From NCBI RefSeq assembly GCF_004210375.1, contig NC_134833.1, forward strand, positions 24,928,063 to 24,992,062: 64,000 bases of DNA, in the 5' to 3' direction. Shown here in pieces: positions 49,601-55,090 of the stretch (the first letter of the stretch is position 1; every line of letters starts with the position of its first letter). The notes below the pieces were generated by a model. That model ran no database searches. It was not told the DNA's origin and worked only from the letters and a program-made list of their open reading frames with translations. Source of the DNA: Tachypleus tridentatus (taxonomy: Eukaryota > Arthropoda > Merostomata > Xiphosura > Limulidae). A program made the position numbers and the translations under genes.

Positions 49601-51539
49601 ATCACAGGTTGCAATGAAAGTATTGTATATAGTCACTTAGGATTTCAGGAATGTTAAGGGATTTTTGTTTTGTTGCTTTTGAAACAAAACGTTTGTCTGT
49701 GTGTTTGTGTATTTATGCCATGTTTGTTATTTAATTTCTTAAACAAGTTTTTGGTTACATACTTCCTCTACTTGAGACTTATTTCCTCAGTCAGTTGCTT
49801 ATTATGAGTCTTTAAATATAATGATTTATTAACCACTTTTTATGGCAAGGGTTTATTATAAATCTAATTTCTTTATGATTACTGAAATGCTAAGAACTGG
49901 TTTTGTATATACTCTTTGTTAGACATTCAATTTCAACTTTGGTTCATTGCATCTTGCATTTTATTCAGGTTAGCATGTTTAAAATTGTAGCAAAACATTG
50001 ATGGTTATCTAGGAAAATATTTTGTTTGAAAAAGATATGAACAAGTCTTACATATTTCAACTGAAAAACTAAAAGTTCTTGTTTCATAAATATTGGGAAA
50101 TATTTGGCTTGATAGACAGTACTACTCATATATTGCACACCATCTTTAAACTTAGATGATTTATACTGTAGAATATTTTGCCACAGTTTACTTTTAAAAA
50201 AAGCAGAAATATTAACACCAGATTCAGTTCAAAACATATTTTCAAAATGTGATTGAGAAAGTTTATAACCCACAGAAAGATCATTGGTATTTAAGATTTT
50301 CATTGGAAATTGGCAAGTGAGAATCATAATTTTTAAGTTTTACTCTGTTTATAGTTTCAGCTTTTTTTCACATGAAAAATAATATAGTACACAGTACATA
50401 TATGACTACTATCATTTTTGTTCTACAGATATTTAGTACATATTCAATTATTAAAGAGTACGGTGTAATGCTTGACATTTTTTTATTGATAAAAGGTGTT
50501 GAAACCATATTTAAAGTAGGAATGAGCATACTTCTGGGAGACATGTACACCTGAATTTTGTCACTTTCATTTTGTTGAAATATGCTTGATAGAGAACAAA
50601 CTGCAATTCCTCTTGTTAAGCAAAACTACATGCAATAAGATTTTAGGTTCTGTCTTTCACAGGGCATTCTACAACATTTATAACAACTCTCTTGAATTCA
50701 TGCTGGGGTCCAAAGTTGTCTGAGTGTATTTTAACTTCGTGTGTGGTGTAGTAAGTTTGTTTTCTGTAAATTTGAAATAATGCAAGCAGTGTTCAGTTGT
50801 TCAGAGTAGCATAATATTTCAAAACATTCATGATTTCTTTCTTTTTTTTAATTATAACTAGTGGACAATGTAAAAGCTGTTTAAAACCGCTATAGGGTGA
50901 TATTTTGACTCCACCAAAGATTGACTTTTTTCCTTCTTACTTCTTGATATGCAAAGGAGTCCATAAGTTGAGGTGCATTCTGGTACTTGTGTGTGTGTGT
51001 TAAAAAGAATAATGCAATTATATGATAGCTTATTTTTTCTTTGTGATTTCTGTTGTACTTATTACCTTCACCTCAATGCACAGCTGGTTTCACAATGTCT
51101 TGCCTTTGCTACTACGGAGTGCTCACTATCTGAGTAAATGGATTTACCAAAGTATCAGTGACATATTTTGTCCTCCCTTCCCAAGGTTTCTTTACAAATG
51201 AAATAACCAAATTTCATGTTCATATATGTTTTCTAAAAAAAACATTATTTCAGGTACATTTGAAGTAACTAGTCATTGAACATATGGGCCACTCTTAATT
51301 TTGGGACAAGAATTACATCAAAGTTTCATCAAAAAGTGCATATTGTTTGAAAGTAAAGCTACGAGATAAGATAATCACAGCTAAATAATTTTTGCAGAAT
51401 TTAAATAATGTTTTTGATTTTATAAAGTATATTTAATACTACTTGTTGTCCACATAAGGTATTCAACCTTTGATAATATAAAGCTATTGATGTTAATACT
51501 AATTTATGTATTTTTTTTATAGATGAAGTCCAGGGTTAA
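1126..51539 (+). CDS. eIF3d: eIF3 subunit d (15 coding exons)
   Basis: This encodes subunit d of the eIF3 complex, which acts in the cytoplasm on the 43S pre-initiation complex; eIF3d has a non-canonical cap-binding fold used for selective mRNA translation. Joined exons are 1126-1251, 6480-6525, 11167-11303, 18703-18797, 19389-19577, 24575-24707, 25549-25647, 26187-26235, 34138-34268, 35753-35835, 37871-38000, 44978-45120, 48783-48975, 49260-49371 and 51523-51539. That totals 1,683 nt and 560 residues plus stop, against about 548 in human. Recognition rests on the N-terminal VIQDNPSGWGP-type motif (here [11 protein letters not shown]), [62 protein letters not shown] and an acidic tail. Every junction keeps phase and has GT-AG borders. 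The start is the only ATG giving the conserved N terminus. The gene is complete and appears functional. Confidence 0.97.
3775..5530 (+). repeat. ancient repeat family B, copy 1
   Basis: Aligns, with many changes, to 40185-41420 in the same orientation (shared landmarks: tcaaattaga, accaatatt, ataaccaatt, tcagcc/attagcc, atggtggttaca, aaatggttatgagg) and at its end to 47640-47960. No coding potential is seen and the class is unknown. Interrupted by the hairpin element at 4015-4213. Confidence 0.55.
4015..4213 (+). mobile_element. short hairpin Penelope-type element, 11-bp target duplication
   Basis: A 199-bp insertion flanked by the direct repeat ATATTTGTATT (4004-4014 and 4214-4224). Family B copy 2 near 40350 preserves the unoccupied site, so the boundaries are supported by an internal comparison. 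The element is a long imperfect palindrome: a left arm from about 4028 (GGTATCAACACTTTTTTATT) pairs with a right arm at about 4130-4160. In its loop is CTGCAGATGACC...GGTTGAAGC, a decayed form of the hammerhead-like motif at 45689. The tail CAAGTTGGTTTCTTGTTATC matches the other two family members. Confidence 0.75.
6480..6525 (+). CDS. eIF3d: eIF3d exon 2 (residues 43-57 and part of 58)
   Basis: A 46-nt exon between tttgaccag and gtaagt. It encodes [15 protein letters not shown], which continues the N-terminal block exactly as in animal eIF3d. It ends in phase 1. Confidence 0.95.
6879..7090 (+). mobile_element. short hairpin Penelope-type element, 14-bp target duplication
   Basis: A 212-bp insertion between perfect 14-bp direct repeats AAAAAGATGAAGTA (6865-6878 and 7091-7104). 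It opens AAGATGTATCTTAAGATGG; the palindrome partner lies at about 7010-7060 (CCATCTTGAGATACAT). The loop holds CTGAAGATGACC...GATCGAAACATTGTT, a hammerhead-like core. The non-palindromic tail TTCAAGTGGGTTTCTCATCA is shared with 45780-45804. The different target-duplication lengths (11 and 14 bp) argue for target-primed insertion, not a cut-and-paste MITE. Confidence 0.8.
7860..9075 (+). repeat. ancient repeat family A, copy 1
   Basis: One of five diverged same-orientation copies (others near 12310, 15930, 19760 and 38150). Shared landmarks in order: 'cctcctaaat', 'tttttggaatgact', 'tgtaacaggaaactncattt', 'gtttatcc', a block near 'cagtctttttc', 'taaataatgcaccaaagaacac' and 'atggctttttaactg'. 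No reading frame is conserved among the copies. Confidence 0.6.
11167..11303 (+). CDS. eIF3d: eIF3d exon 3 (residues 58-103)
   Basis: Flanked by ttctacag and gtatag. It encodes [20 protein letters not shown] and then [12 protein letters not shown], the conserved segment before the basic linker. It ends in phase 0. Confidence 0.96.
12310..13440 (+). repeat. ancient repeat family A, copy 2
   Basis: Aligns with 7860-9075 and 38150-39665 (shared 'tgtaacaggaaact', 'tttatccca', 'ctttgaaccatgt', 'agtctttttcttgctg', 'aaataatgcaca', 'tctggctttcc'). Non-coding. Confidence 0.6.
13980..14830 (+). pseudogene. DIRS-like retrotransposon remnant (RNase H region)
   Basis: The plus-strand frame from about 14013 reads [16 protein letters not shown], stop, [20 protein letters not shown]. 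This matches the RNase H start of DIRS/Ngaro-type elements (DASLxGWGAxL..WEVQGxWS..E..LHINVLEL); the catalytic Asp of DAS is Asn here. About 300 bp on, [11 protein letters not shown], stop, MHHKFLF resembles the end of the same domain, and [16 protein letters not shown] at about 14711 resembles the following linker. In-frame stops and frame changes make it non-functional. A tyrosine recombinase is expected downstream (15300-15900) but I cannot make it out. Confidence 0.5.
15930..16480 (+). repeat. ancient repeat family A, copy 3 (3' half)
   Basis: Matches only the second half of the other copies ('agaataaacatgagaaa', 'ttctttttcttgct', 'aaataacacaccaaagagca', 'tatggctttctaac'). It starts just after the DIRS-like remnant, so the remnant may have landed in a family A copy. 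Confidence 0.5.
18703..18797 (+). CDS. eIF3d: eIF3d exon 4 (residues 104-134 and part of 135)
   Basis: Encodes the basic, glutamine-rich linker ([20 protein letters not shown]...). In animal eIF3d this region is RNA-binding, low in conservation and rich in Arg/Lys. Borders are ttttacag and gtaaaa; it ends in phase 2. Confidence 0.93.
18798..19388 (+). other. eIF3d intron 4
   Basis: The second shortest of the longer gaps, 591 nt, AT-rich. I see no element or gene in it. Confidence 0.8.
19389..19577 (+). CDS. eIF3d: eIF3d exon 5 (residues 135-197 and part of 198)
   Basis: Continues the basic linker and enters the folded cap-binding domain at [19 protein letters not shown]. Borders are attaacag and gtaagt; it ends in phase 2. 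Confidence 0.95.
19760..20950 (+). repeat. ancient repeat family A, copy 4
   Basis: Aligns with the 38150-39665 copy from its first bases ('gtaaaattttgca', 'gaaagctttcaataaacatta', 'tttgtagac') through 'ctttgaaccatgt' and 'cacacaagttataa'. It includes an (AAT)n run near 20750. Confidence 0.55.
21590..23350 (-). pseudogene. hAT transposase pseudogene (ZNF862/KIAA1586-like lineage)
   Basis: Read on the minus strand, fragments of a hAT transposase occur in the right order. [14 protein letters not shown] (about 22980-23020) corresponds to the MxDESTDxS block before the first catalytic Asp region. [18 protein letters not shown] and [15 protein letters not shown] follow at about 22840-22910. [19 protein letters not shown] lies near 22350, and [19 protein letters not shown] (about 21720-21780) is the C-terminal dimerisation block (VERxFSxxNxIKxKxRN in active members). 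Numerous stops and frameshifts lie between. It sits antisense to eIF3d in intron 5 and is an old, dead insertion. Boundaries are approximate; no inverted repeats were found. Confidence 0.65.
24575..24707 (+). CDS. eIF3d: eIF3d exon 6 (residues 198-242)
   Basis: Encodes [20 protein letters not shown] and [14 protein letters not shown], part of the folded core. Borders are cttatag and gtgttg; it ends in phase 0. Confidence 0.95.
24708..25548 (+). other. eIF3d intron 6
   Basis: 841 nt, AT-rich, with a short TG/TA run near 24832-24860. An antisense frame is open over much of it (24724-25092) but is low-complexity Lys/Ile/Asn and not a credible gene. Confidence 0.75.
25549..25647 (+). CDS. eIF3d: eIF3d exon 7 (residues 243-275)
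   Basis: Exactly 33 codons. It encodes [14 protein letters not shown] and [12 protein letters not shown], near-invariant in animals. Borders are atttcag and gtaagc. Confidence 0.96.
25648..26186 (+). other. eIF3d intron 7
   Basis: 539 nt. I see no element or gene. Confidence 0.8.
26187..26235 (+). CDS. eIF3d: eIF3d exon 8 (residues 276-291 and part of 292)
   Basis: A 49-nt exon encoding [16 protein letters not shown], between ttttcag and gtaagt. It ends in phase 1. The following intron is the largest, 7.9 kb. Confidence 0.95.
26515..27540 (-). pseudogene. hAT transposase pseudogene (ZBED5/Buster-like)
   Basis: The minus-strand order fits the second half of a ZBED5/SCAND3-type hAT transposase. 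[17 protein letters not shown] comes first (about 27480), then [18 protein letters not shown] (about 27220), [14 protein letters not shown], a [15 protein letters not shown] block (WLSRGxVLxRxFELR in intact genes, about 27040), [15 protein letters not shown], and [21 protein letters not shown]. It ends with [16 protein letters not shown] and [17 protein letters not shown] (about 26550-26640). Frame changes are needed about every 100-200 bp, so it is dead. It is a different hAT lineage from the intron 5 copy. Confidence 0.75.
27765..27850. repeat. G-run / C-run block, unclassified
   Basis: GGGGGGGGATGATTATATGC is followed by CCCCACC and CCATCCCC in an otherwise AT-rich intron. It looks like the end of a short non-autonomous element, but I cannot class it or find a second copy in this window. 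Confidence 0.3.
30224..30342 (+). repeat. SINE family 2 copy
   Basis: Starts TGGCTTAATGGTTAGTATGA, has a degenerate B box GGGTTTCAATACC, then CATTGTGTAGCTTTGTGCT and an AACAAACAAA tail. Same layout as the copies at 390, 33362, 33519 and 43177. Confidence 0.75.
31940..32800 (-). pseudogene. Tc1-like transposase pseudogene
   Basis: The minus strand encodes, in Tc1 order, a helix-turn-helix remnant (KIQKVIA...KLETSK, about 32730), then [20 protein letters not shown] (about 32380-32440; the F-T-D-E block with catalytic Asp changed to Asn). Next come [20 protein letters not shown] (about 32110-32165; DNAxPHxA block), NLTEQV, stop, NTLGK (the DLxPIExxWxxLxR block) and [17 protein letters not shown] (about 31965-32015). 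Several stops and frameshifts are present. No inverted terminal repeats were located, so the limits are approximate. Confidence 0.65.
33362..33457 (+). repeat. SINE family 2 copy
   Basis: TGACTCAGTGGTAAGTCAAA at the tRNA-like head, then AACATTAAAACCAAG, a TGTGATGGGCAT block and CATTGTGTAG. No A-rich tail is left. Confidence 0.6.
33519..33625 (+). repeat. SINE family 2 copy
   Basis: ATTTACAACACTAAAAATAG, then CCATGGTGGACATAGCAGAT and CTGTGGCTTTGCTCTAACAA match the family core. It lies about 60 bp from the preceding copy, in the same orientation. Confidence 0.6.
34138..34268 (+). CDS. eIF3d: eIF3d exon 9 (residues 292-335)
   Basis: Encodes [16 protein letters not shown], then [20 protein letters not shown]. 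In the published eIF3d structure this region includes the 'RNA gate' that lies over the cap-binding site; that equivalence is from family knowledge. Borders are attttag and gtgagt. Confidence 0.95.
34269..35752 (+). other. eIF3d intron 9
   Basis: 1.5 kb, AT-rich, with a T-run at about 34740. No element or gene recognised. Confidence 0.75.
35753..35835 (+). CDS. eIF3d: eIF3d exon 10 (residues 336-362 and part of 363)
   Basis: Encodes [20 protein letters not shown] and DVASVAYR. The variable acidic stretch followed by ASVAYR matches the family. It ends in phase 2. Confidence 0.93.
35836..37870 (+). other. eIF3d intron 10
   Basis: 2.0 kb, AT-rich. It contains the CA microsatellite at 37574-37606; nothing else is recognised. 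Confidence 0.75.
37574..37606. repeat. (CA)n microsatellite
   Basis: An uninterrupted run of about 16 CA dinucleotides inside eIF3d intron 10. Confidence 0.95.
37871..38000 (+). CDS. eIF3d: eIF3d exon 11 (residues 363-406)
   Basis: Encodes [20 protein letters not shown] and [13 protein letters not shown]. Borders are aatccag and gtaagc. The frame happens to stay open on both sides. Confidence 0.96.
38150..39665 (+). repeat. ancient repeat family A, copy 5 (longest)
   Basis: The most complete copy at about 1.5 kb, aligning over its length with 7860-9075 and 19760-20950. Its end 'gtgcacactttgacctaa...gtgaaagagttaa' corresponds to 'gtccactttgacatacctaaagtgaatgggttaa' in copy 1, so both share a defined 3' end. 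Confidence 0.65.
39894..40166 (+). repeat. SINE family 1, full-length copy
   Basis: The tRNA-like head (39894-39965) has GGCCAGGTGGTAAAGGCACT (A-box region) and GGGTTCGAATCCC (perfect B box, RNA polymerase III promoter). A conserved body and an (AAAC)n tail follow. It is not a tRNA gene: no proper acceptor stem closes, and the sequence continues as SINE. The head sequence suggests a threonine-type tRNA ancestor (inference). Confidence 0.88.
40185..41420 (+). repeat. ancient repeat family B, copy 2
   Basis: Same-orientation homologue of 3775-5530. It lacks the hairpin insertion, so it shows the empty site (AAATTAGATTTTTGTGATGT) that defines the element at 4015-4213. Confidence 0.6.
43177..43302 (+). 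repeat. SINE family 2 copy
   Basis: CTCAGTAACACAGTCATGCC, then GATTTACAATAC, a TGTGGTGTGTTAAGCACAGA block, CCCATTGTTTAGCTTTGTGC and a short A-rich tail. Confidence 0.75.
44978..45120 (+). CDS. eIF3d: eIF3d exon 12 (residues 407-453 and part of 454)
   Basis: Encodes [20 protein letters not shown] and [12 protein letters not shown]. Acceptor choice: catctag at 44977 keeps phase 0, whereas the competing TTTTCAG seven bases further on would break the frame. It ends in phase 2. Confidence 0.95.
45405..45804 (+). mobile_element. Penelope-like element, 5'-truncated 3' end
   Basis: The plus-strand frame 45405-45551 (48 codons, stop TAA) reads [11 protein letters not shown]... and ends [20 protein letters not shown] then TPLYLY. 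This is the C-terminal end of the GIY-YIG endonuclease of Penelope-like retroelements (IKEALxIxxxKPxIN). After a 137-bp AT-rich 3' region comes the hammerhead-like motif at 45685-45722 and a tail ending AAGTGGGTTTTTTCGACATC. Everything upstream (reverse transcriptase) is missing. This copy ties the short hairpin elements in introns 1 and 2 to the Penelope class. Confidence 0.7.
45685..45722 (+). ncRNA. hammerhead-ribozyme-like motif of the Penelope-like element
   Basis: GAAC | CTGACGA T GACC GAAGAA GGTC GAAACGTT | GTTC. The flanking GAAC/GTTC can form stem I and GACC/GGTC stem II. CTGACGA and GAAA match the conserved hammerhead core (CUGANGA...GAAA), followed by a minimal stem III region and a candidate cleavage after UU. 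Penelope-like elements are known to carry hammerheads with very short stem III. The extra T before stem II is a departure from the textbook core, so activity is uncertain. Confidence 0.5.
46005..46264 (-). repeat. SINE family 1 copy 3
   Basis: The minus-strand copy includes the tRNA-like head (CCAGGTTGTTAAGGTACTTG near 46235-46255) and the body with GGTAAAAGAGTAGCCCAAGA. It is older than the copy at the window start, and the B box is mutated. Confidence 0.85.
46440..46895. repeat. conserved-looking non-coding block, probably a dispersed repeat
   Basis: From TGGCCATTAGTCCCTGTAAA to TTCTGCCCAGTAAAAGG. I recall this sequence as a widely dispersed repeat in invertebrate genomes, but that is memory only, and there is no second copy in the window. 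No open frame or inverted termini are seen. Confidence 0.35.
47640..47960 (+). repeat. ancient repeat family B, copy 3 (fragment)
   Basis: Shares 'aaactgtaacaaacataaaatggttatgag' type sequence and the following 'ggaactgag' with 5440-5490 and 41365-41400. Confidence 0.45.
48783..48975 (+). CDS. eIF3d: eIF3d exon 13 (residues 454-518)
   Basis: The largest coding exon. It encodes [36 protein letters not shown] and YLIMKDPNK, the C-terminal end of the globular domain. Borders are tttttcag and gtagct. Confidence 0.96.
49260..49371 (+). CDS. eIF3d: eIF3d exon 14 (residues 519-555 and part of 556)
   Basis: Encodes [15 protein letters not shown] and then an almost pure Glu/Asp run, the acidic tail typical of eIF3d. 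The tail position phosphorylated by CK2 as tandem serines in human is Glu-Thr here (about residues 532-533). It ends in phase 1. Confidence 0.94.
49372..51522 (+). other. eIF3d intron 14
   Basis: 2.15 kb, AT-rich. No element or gene recognised. Intron 13 (48976-49259) is only 284 nt and equally plain. Confidence 0.75.
51523..51539 (+). CDS. eIF3d: eIF3d exon 15 (residues 556-560, stop)
   Basis: Only 17 coding nt after ttttatag: the rest of Asp556, then EVQG and TAA. The phase fits exon 14, and a poly(A) signal lies 147 nt downstream, which supports this as the true last exon. The alternative is read-through at the exon 14 donor to an early stop in the intron. Confidence 0.8.
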
Positions 51540-51685
51540 GCTGAGAAAGTTTTGTCCTGCAGACATGGAAGTTTTACCTTCGTAGAACAAGAAAGTAGTT
51601 CATATCTACTTGTTGTCATTGCCTTTGATAAACAACCTGAAATGTGTTTTCTGTGGTTATGGTAATTAAGTAAAACCATTTTCAA

Positions 51686-51691
51686 AATAAA
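51686..51691 (+). terminator. eIF3d: poly(A) signal AATAAA of eIF3d
   Basis: A canonical hexamer 147 nt after the eIF3d stop codon, followed by T/GT-rich sequence (TTTGTGTTTGAG), as usual at a cleavage site. No earlier AATAAA lies in the 3' UTR. Confidence 0.7.
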
Positions 51692-51724
51692 TTTGTGTTT
51701 GAGTTGATTAAATATCAGTGAGAA

Positions 51725-51767
51725 AACACACGCGTGCATGCGCACACACACACACACACACACACAG
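51725..51767. repeat. CA-rich microsatellite
   Basis: ACACACGCGTGCATGCGCAC followed by (CA)n, just past the eIF3d poly(A) signal. Confidence 0.95.
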
Positions 51768-51937
51768 TGCCTGTCATCTATTTTAAAATTGAGAAATTTT
51801 TGTTCTATGGATTGGTTTGATAAAAATTGCTTATAGGATAAGATAATCAATTTTTTTAATTACCATCATTCATACTCTGTTGAAAGCACCAGTTTCTGTC
51901 TTGGAGTGAATCAGGCTGCTTTGTATCTGGTTGATAA

Positions 51938-52059
51938 CACTGGGGAACACTCATTTTGTTGCATTTAAAAAAAGACCTTTCTATAGTCAATTTGAGTGTG
52001 TTGATTTCAAATCTGAAGTCGGTTTTTGTCTGCAAGCTACAGATTTTATGCAATTTGAC
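51938..52059. repeat. left terminal inverted repeat
   Basis: Begins CACTGGGGAACACT. Further blocks shared with the reverse complement of the right end are TTGCATT, GATTTCAAATCTGAA, CTGCAAGCT (CTACAAGCT on the other side) and TATGCAATTTGA. Confidence 0.85.
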
Positions 52060-52133
52060 ATTTTTTATTTATTTTTTAATTTTTCGTTATTATATGAAAT
52101 TATAGGAATAGCTTATCAATTTGTTTGTGTATT

Positions 52134-53843
52134 TTATTCAGGTAGGAATTTGCGTTTGTAACTTTTGCGTTTGTACACTTCATCTGGACAATCTCGTTTA
52201 ATGCTCCAGCAGTAGTCAGCCATCATACTTTTGTCCCAGCCCTTGGTAGTGTTCTTCCATGACCTTTAGGTCTTGGTGGAATCGTTCTCCTTGTTAAGTC
52301 ACTCACAGCCCCAGGTTGTCAGGGAACTTATCAAGGTGGCTGTTCAAAAAATGAAGCTTGATGCTCATGTTGCACCGAGATCACGAAAAGTGAGGAGTAT
52401 TCTGTTCACAAGTTCACTGTAGTTCTCCGCCTTATTGTTTCCAAGGAAGTTCTGAACGACTGCCACAAAGGATAACCATGCTGCCTTTTCTAAAGCGGTT
52501 ATCTTAGCAACAAACTGATCATCACGAATTAGGGTTCGAATCTGTGGGCCATCAAACACGCCTGCTTTGATCTTCTCAAATGATAACCCTGGTAAAGCTG
52601 TGATGATGTGTTGGAAATATTCACCTTCGGTTTCCAGTGCCTTGACAAATTGCTTCATCAAACCTAATTTGATGTGAAGAGGAGGAAAGATGATCTTATC
52701 TCTGCTTACAATTGGGTCTTGTATGATATTTGGCATGCCTGCTTCAAGGGTGTCACAAATAGGCCAGTCCTTCTGGACCCAATGTCTGTCTCGTGCTCGA
52801 CTGTCCCACATACAGAGGAAACATGGAAACTTGGTGAAACCTTTCTGTTGTCCAAGAAGAAAGTTGACCATCTTTAAGTCTACACAAATGATCCAATTGT
52901 GCTCATTATATTTTAATAAGTCCATGACCATTCTCTTATCATCATAGTCTTCCATAAATGCACTGAGTGACCGACAGGTCCATAAACATTCCCATTATGT
53001 AAAAGAACACACTTTAGACTGCGTTTTGAACTGTCTAAAAAGAGTCTCCATTCAGCAGGTCTATAATAAGGTACACCCAGTTCTATGAGAAGCCCTTGGA
53101 TGTCATGGCAGTAAACAAACTGTCTGTCTTCTGAAAAGAAGGTCACTAAAAGCTGGTCACGCTTTCTGAAATATGATACTTTAACAGAGTGATCAACAAG
53201 ATTTCTGCCTTGTAATCTTGATGCCAAAAGCTCTGCTGCTTTCTTTGAAAGACCTAAATCCCGCACTAAATCATTCAGTTCAGCCTGGGGAAGAGGCTTG
53301 GGGACGGGAAAGGTTCAGTGTCTGAAGAACAGTTCTCGATTGTGTACACTTTTCTGACAATTCACTGTCACAACTGTCTTGTTCGCTTGTATCATGTCCA
53401 ATGTCTTTATCGTCCAATGAAGGCAAGCCTTTGAAAACTGGAACAGGAACTTCTTCAGAGTGCGGAGCAGGCGAATAGCTGAGGGAATGTTTGGATCGTA
53501 ATCTTTTGTCGGTTTTTCTTCCCAACACCGTTGTGTTTACCATGCAGAAATAACAGTCAGTTACATGGTTGGTGGGTTCGCGCTAAATCATTGGAACACC
53601 AAAATGCAGACCATTGCGTTTTCCTTTGATCCAGTCTCGAAGCATTTCCTCACAATTGTGGCACACAACATGAGGAGCCCATTGCTTGTCTTGATCACCA
53701 AGATGAACTTCAAAATATGCCTTGTAGGCACGCTTGACGAACGAGGATATGTTACGTCTCTGACGATTGAGTGTGTAGCATCCACATGTGTAGCAGAAGG
53801 CATCAGGCTTGTTTCTGCAATGATATCTATTTTTGGAAGCCAT
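52134..53843 (-). pseudogene. broken transposon-encoded protein (arthropod 'uncharacterized' family)
   Basis: Decays a protein of about 570 residues running from ATG at 53843 to TAA at 52134-52136. The N-terminal part (53843-53283) is Cys/His-rich (FCYTCGCYT, HVVCHNCEEML, TDCYFC), so probably zinc-binding. The middle has ELNDLVRDLGLSKKAAELL and EWRLFLDSSKRSLKCVLLHN. The C-terminal half has FPCFLCMWDSRARDRHW, FPPLHIKLGLMKQFVKAL, GVFDGPQIRTLI, FLGNNKAENY, MSIKLHFLNSHLDKFP, GERFHQDLKVMEEHYQG and MMADYCWSIKRDCPD. I know this motif set from many uncharacterised multi-copy arthropod proteins. Lesions: TGG to TAG at 53583-53585, frameshifts near 53290, 52965 and 52372, and several stops after about 52330. 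It is likely the transposase of the element around it (inference). Confidence 0.75.
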
Positions 53844-53959
53844 GTTTGATCTGAAACAAAAATAGAATGATCAAAATATTAGAAGCTATCTATATATATG
53901 GACATGAAAATGCTTATACATGGTTTACGCAAGTTCACGTTTGTACAATTTCATTAACC

Positions 53960-54090
53960 TCAAATTGCATACAAACTAGAGCTTGTAGAGAAAAACTAAT
54001 TTCAGATTTGAAATCAGCGCCTAAAACTCCTTCAGAATCAGTTAAAATATCCAATGCAACTCAAAGTTACTGAAAAAGTGTTCCCCAGTG
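53960..54090. repeat. right terminal inverted repeat
   Basis: The reverse complement opens CACTGGGGAACACTTTTTCA and repeats the same ordered blocks as the left end, with small indels. Confidence 0.85.
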
Positions 54091-54093
54091 TAA

Positions 54094-55090
54094 TACTTGC
54101 TATTTTTGGTGGCTGATTTTCTCTATGAATGGGAAAAGCTGCATTTAAATGACCATTTTCTGAGTTGCAAATGATAGTGTGGATGAGTTAAGTCCTATGA
54201 ATGTGATGTAGAGGACTATTTGTGCAGGTTTCTGTTGTTGCACATACTGAGAATGCACAGGCAGTTATGGCTGAGTAATATTCTTCTCTACTGAAGGCTG
54301 TTTGTTCCTACTGGGGTTCATCTAGCAATGAAATGATGAATCTAAAGTGTGTGTGTGTATTGGCTCTGAATTCTTGTTTAAAAAAAGTGGCCTCTCCAGG
54401 ATCTATTGGCTGGTCTTGTTGAGCTAGGATCAACTGAGTACTAGTGTTAGGCTTTCTCAACAGGTGTTGTAGATATTCTGTCTGATGCTGATGTATGAGT
54501 ATAGTGCTCATGAAGCCTTGGTATTTATATAGTTTACTTGTTTGGCATTGTAGTGCATCCCCTTGTAGAACTTCATGATGGGTGGAATGAGGGTGCACCG
54601 AGTATTGCTTTTTATATTATGGACCCCCCAAATTCTAATAAAAATAGCTCATTGGTAAGTAATCACACATAGAAAATTCTGAACAACAGTCTCTACTCCA
54701 TTCTGTATCTGTACCTCACTTTATCATACTCCATTCCTTGTCAGACGAAAGTCTAAAATTCACAAGAGAATAGAAGAACTTACTGGCTTGATGCAGATAG
54801 CCTAGTTGCTTTGTGCCATAAAACATGAAACCAACCAACTTACTGGCTCTCCAAAGTCAGTCAAGAAGCAACGTTCTGAGGACATCTTGATGTAAACATC
54901 TACCCCAACACACAGTGAACTCCTCTTGAACTCAAACACTGAGGTTACTACCCATCTCACTTTAAATTCCTCATGAAGTGATATTGTTGATAAGGGTTTG
55001 AAGAACATCCCAAAGTTAGAGAACCTCGTAGGTTTCTCCTACCATTTCCTTTTTTACTTTTTCCATTGTGTGTTACTTTTATCATATACA
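54094..55090. other. intergenic, no gene seen
   Basis: About 1 kb between the DNA transposon and the first 5S spacer. No conserved frame or known repeat was found; the short open frames have no motif. Confidence 0.6.

Larger units (their letters stand above)
51540..51937 (+). other. eIF3d: eIF3d 3' UTR and short flank
   Basis: The untranslated tail probably ends about 15-30 nt beyond the AATAAA at 51686. A CA microsatellite follows, then the transposon at 51938. Confidence 0.6.
51938..54090 (-). mobile_element. DNA transposon with CACTGGGG inverted termini
   Basis: A 2,153-bp element bounded by TAA on both sides (51935-51937 and 54091-54093). Its first and last 14 bases are perfect inverted repeats (CACTGGGGAACACT). 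Homology between the ends continues imperfectly for about 125 bp. One broken gene fills the interior on the minus strand. CACTG termini and a 3-bp duplication are compatible with the CMC (CACTA/Mirage/Chapaev) group or related superfamilies, but I cannot assign it. It lies 0.25 kb past the eIF3d poly(A) signal. Confidence 0.8.
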
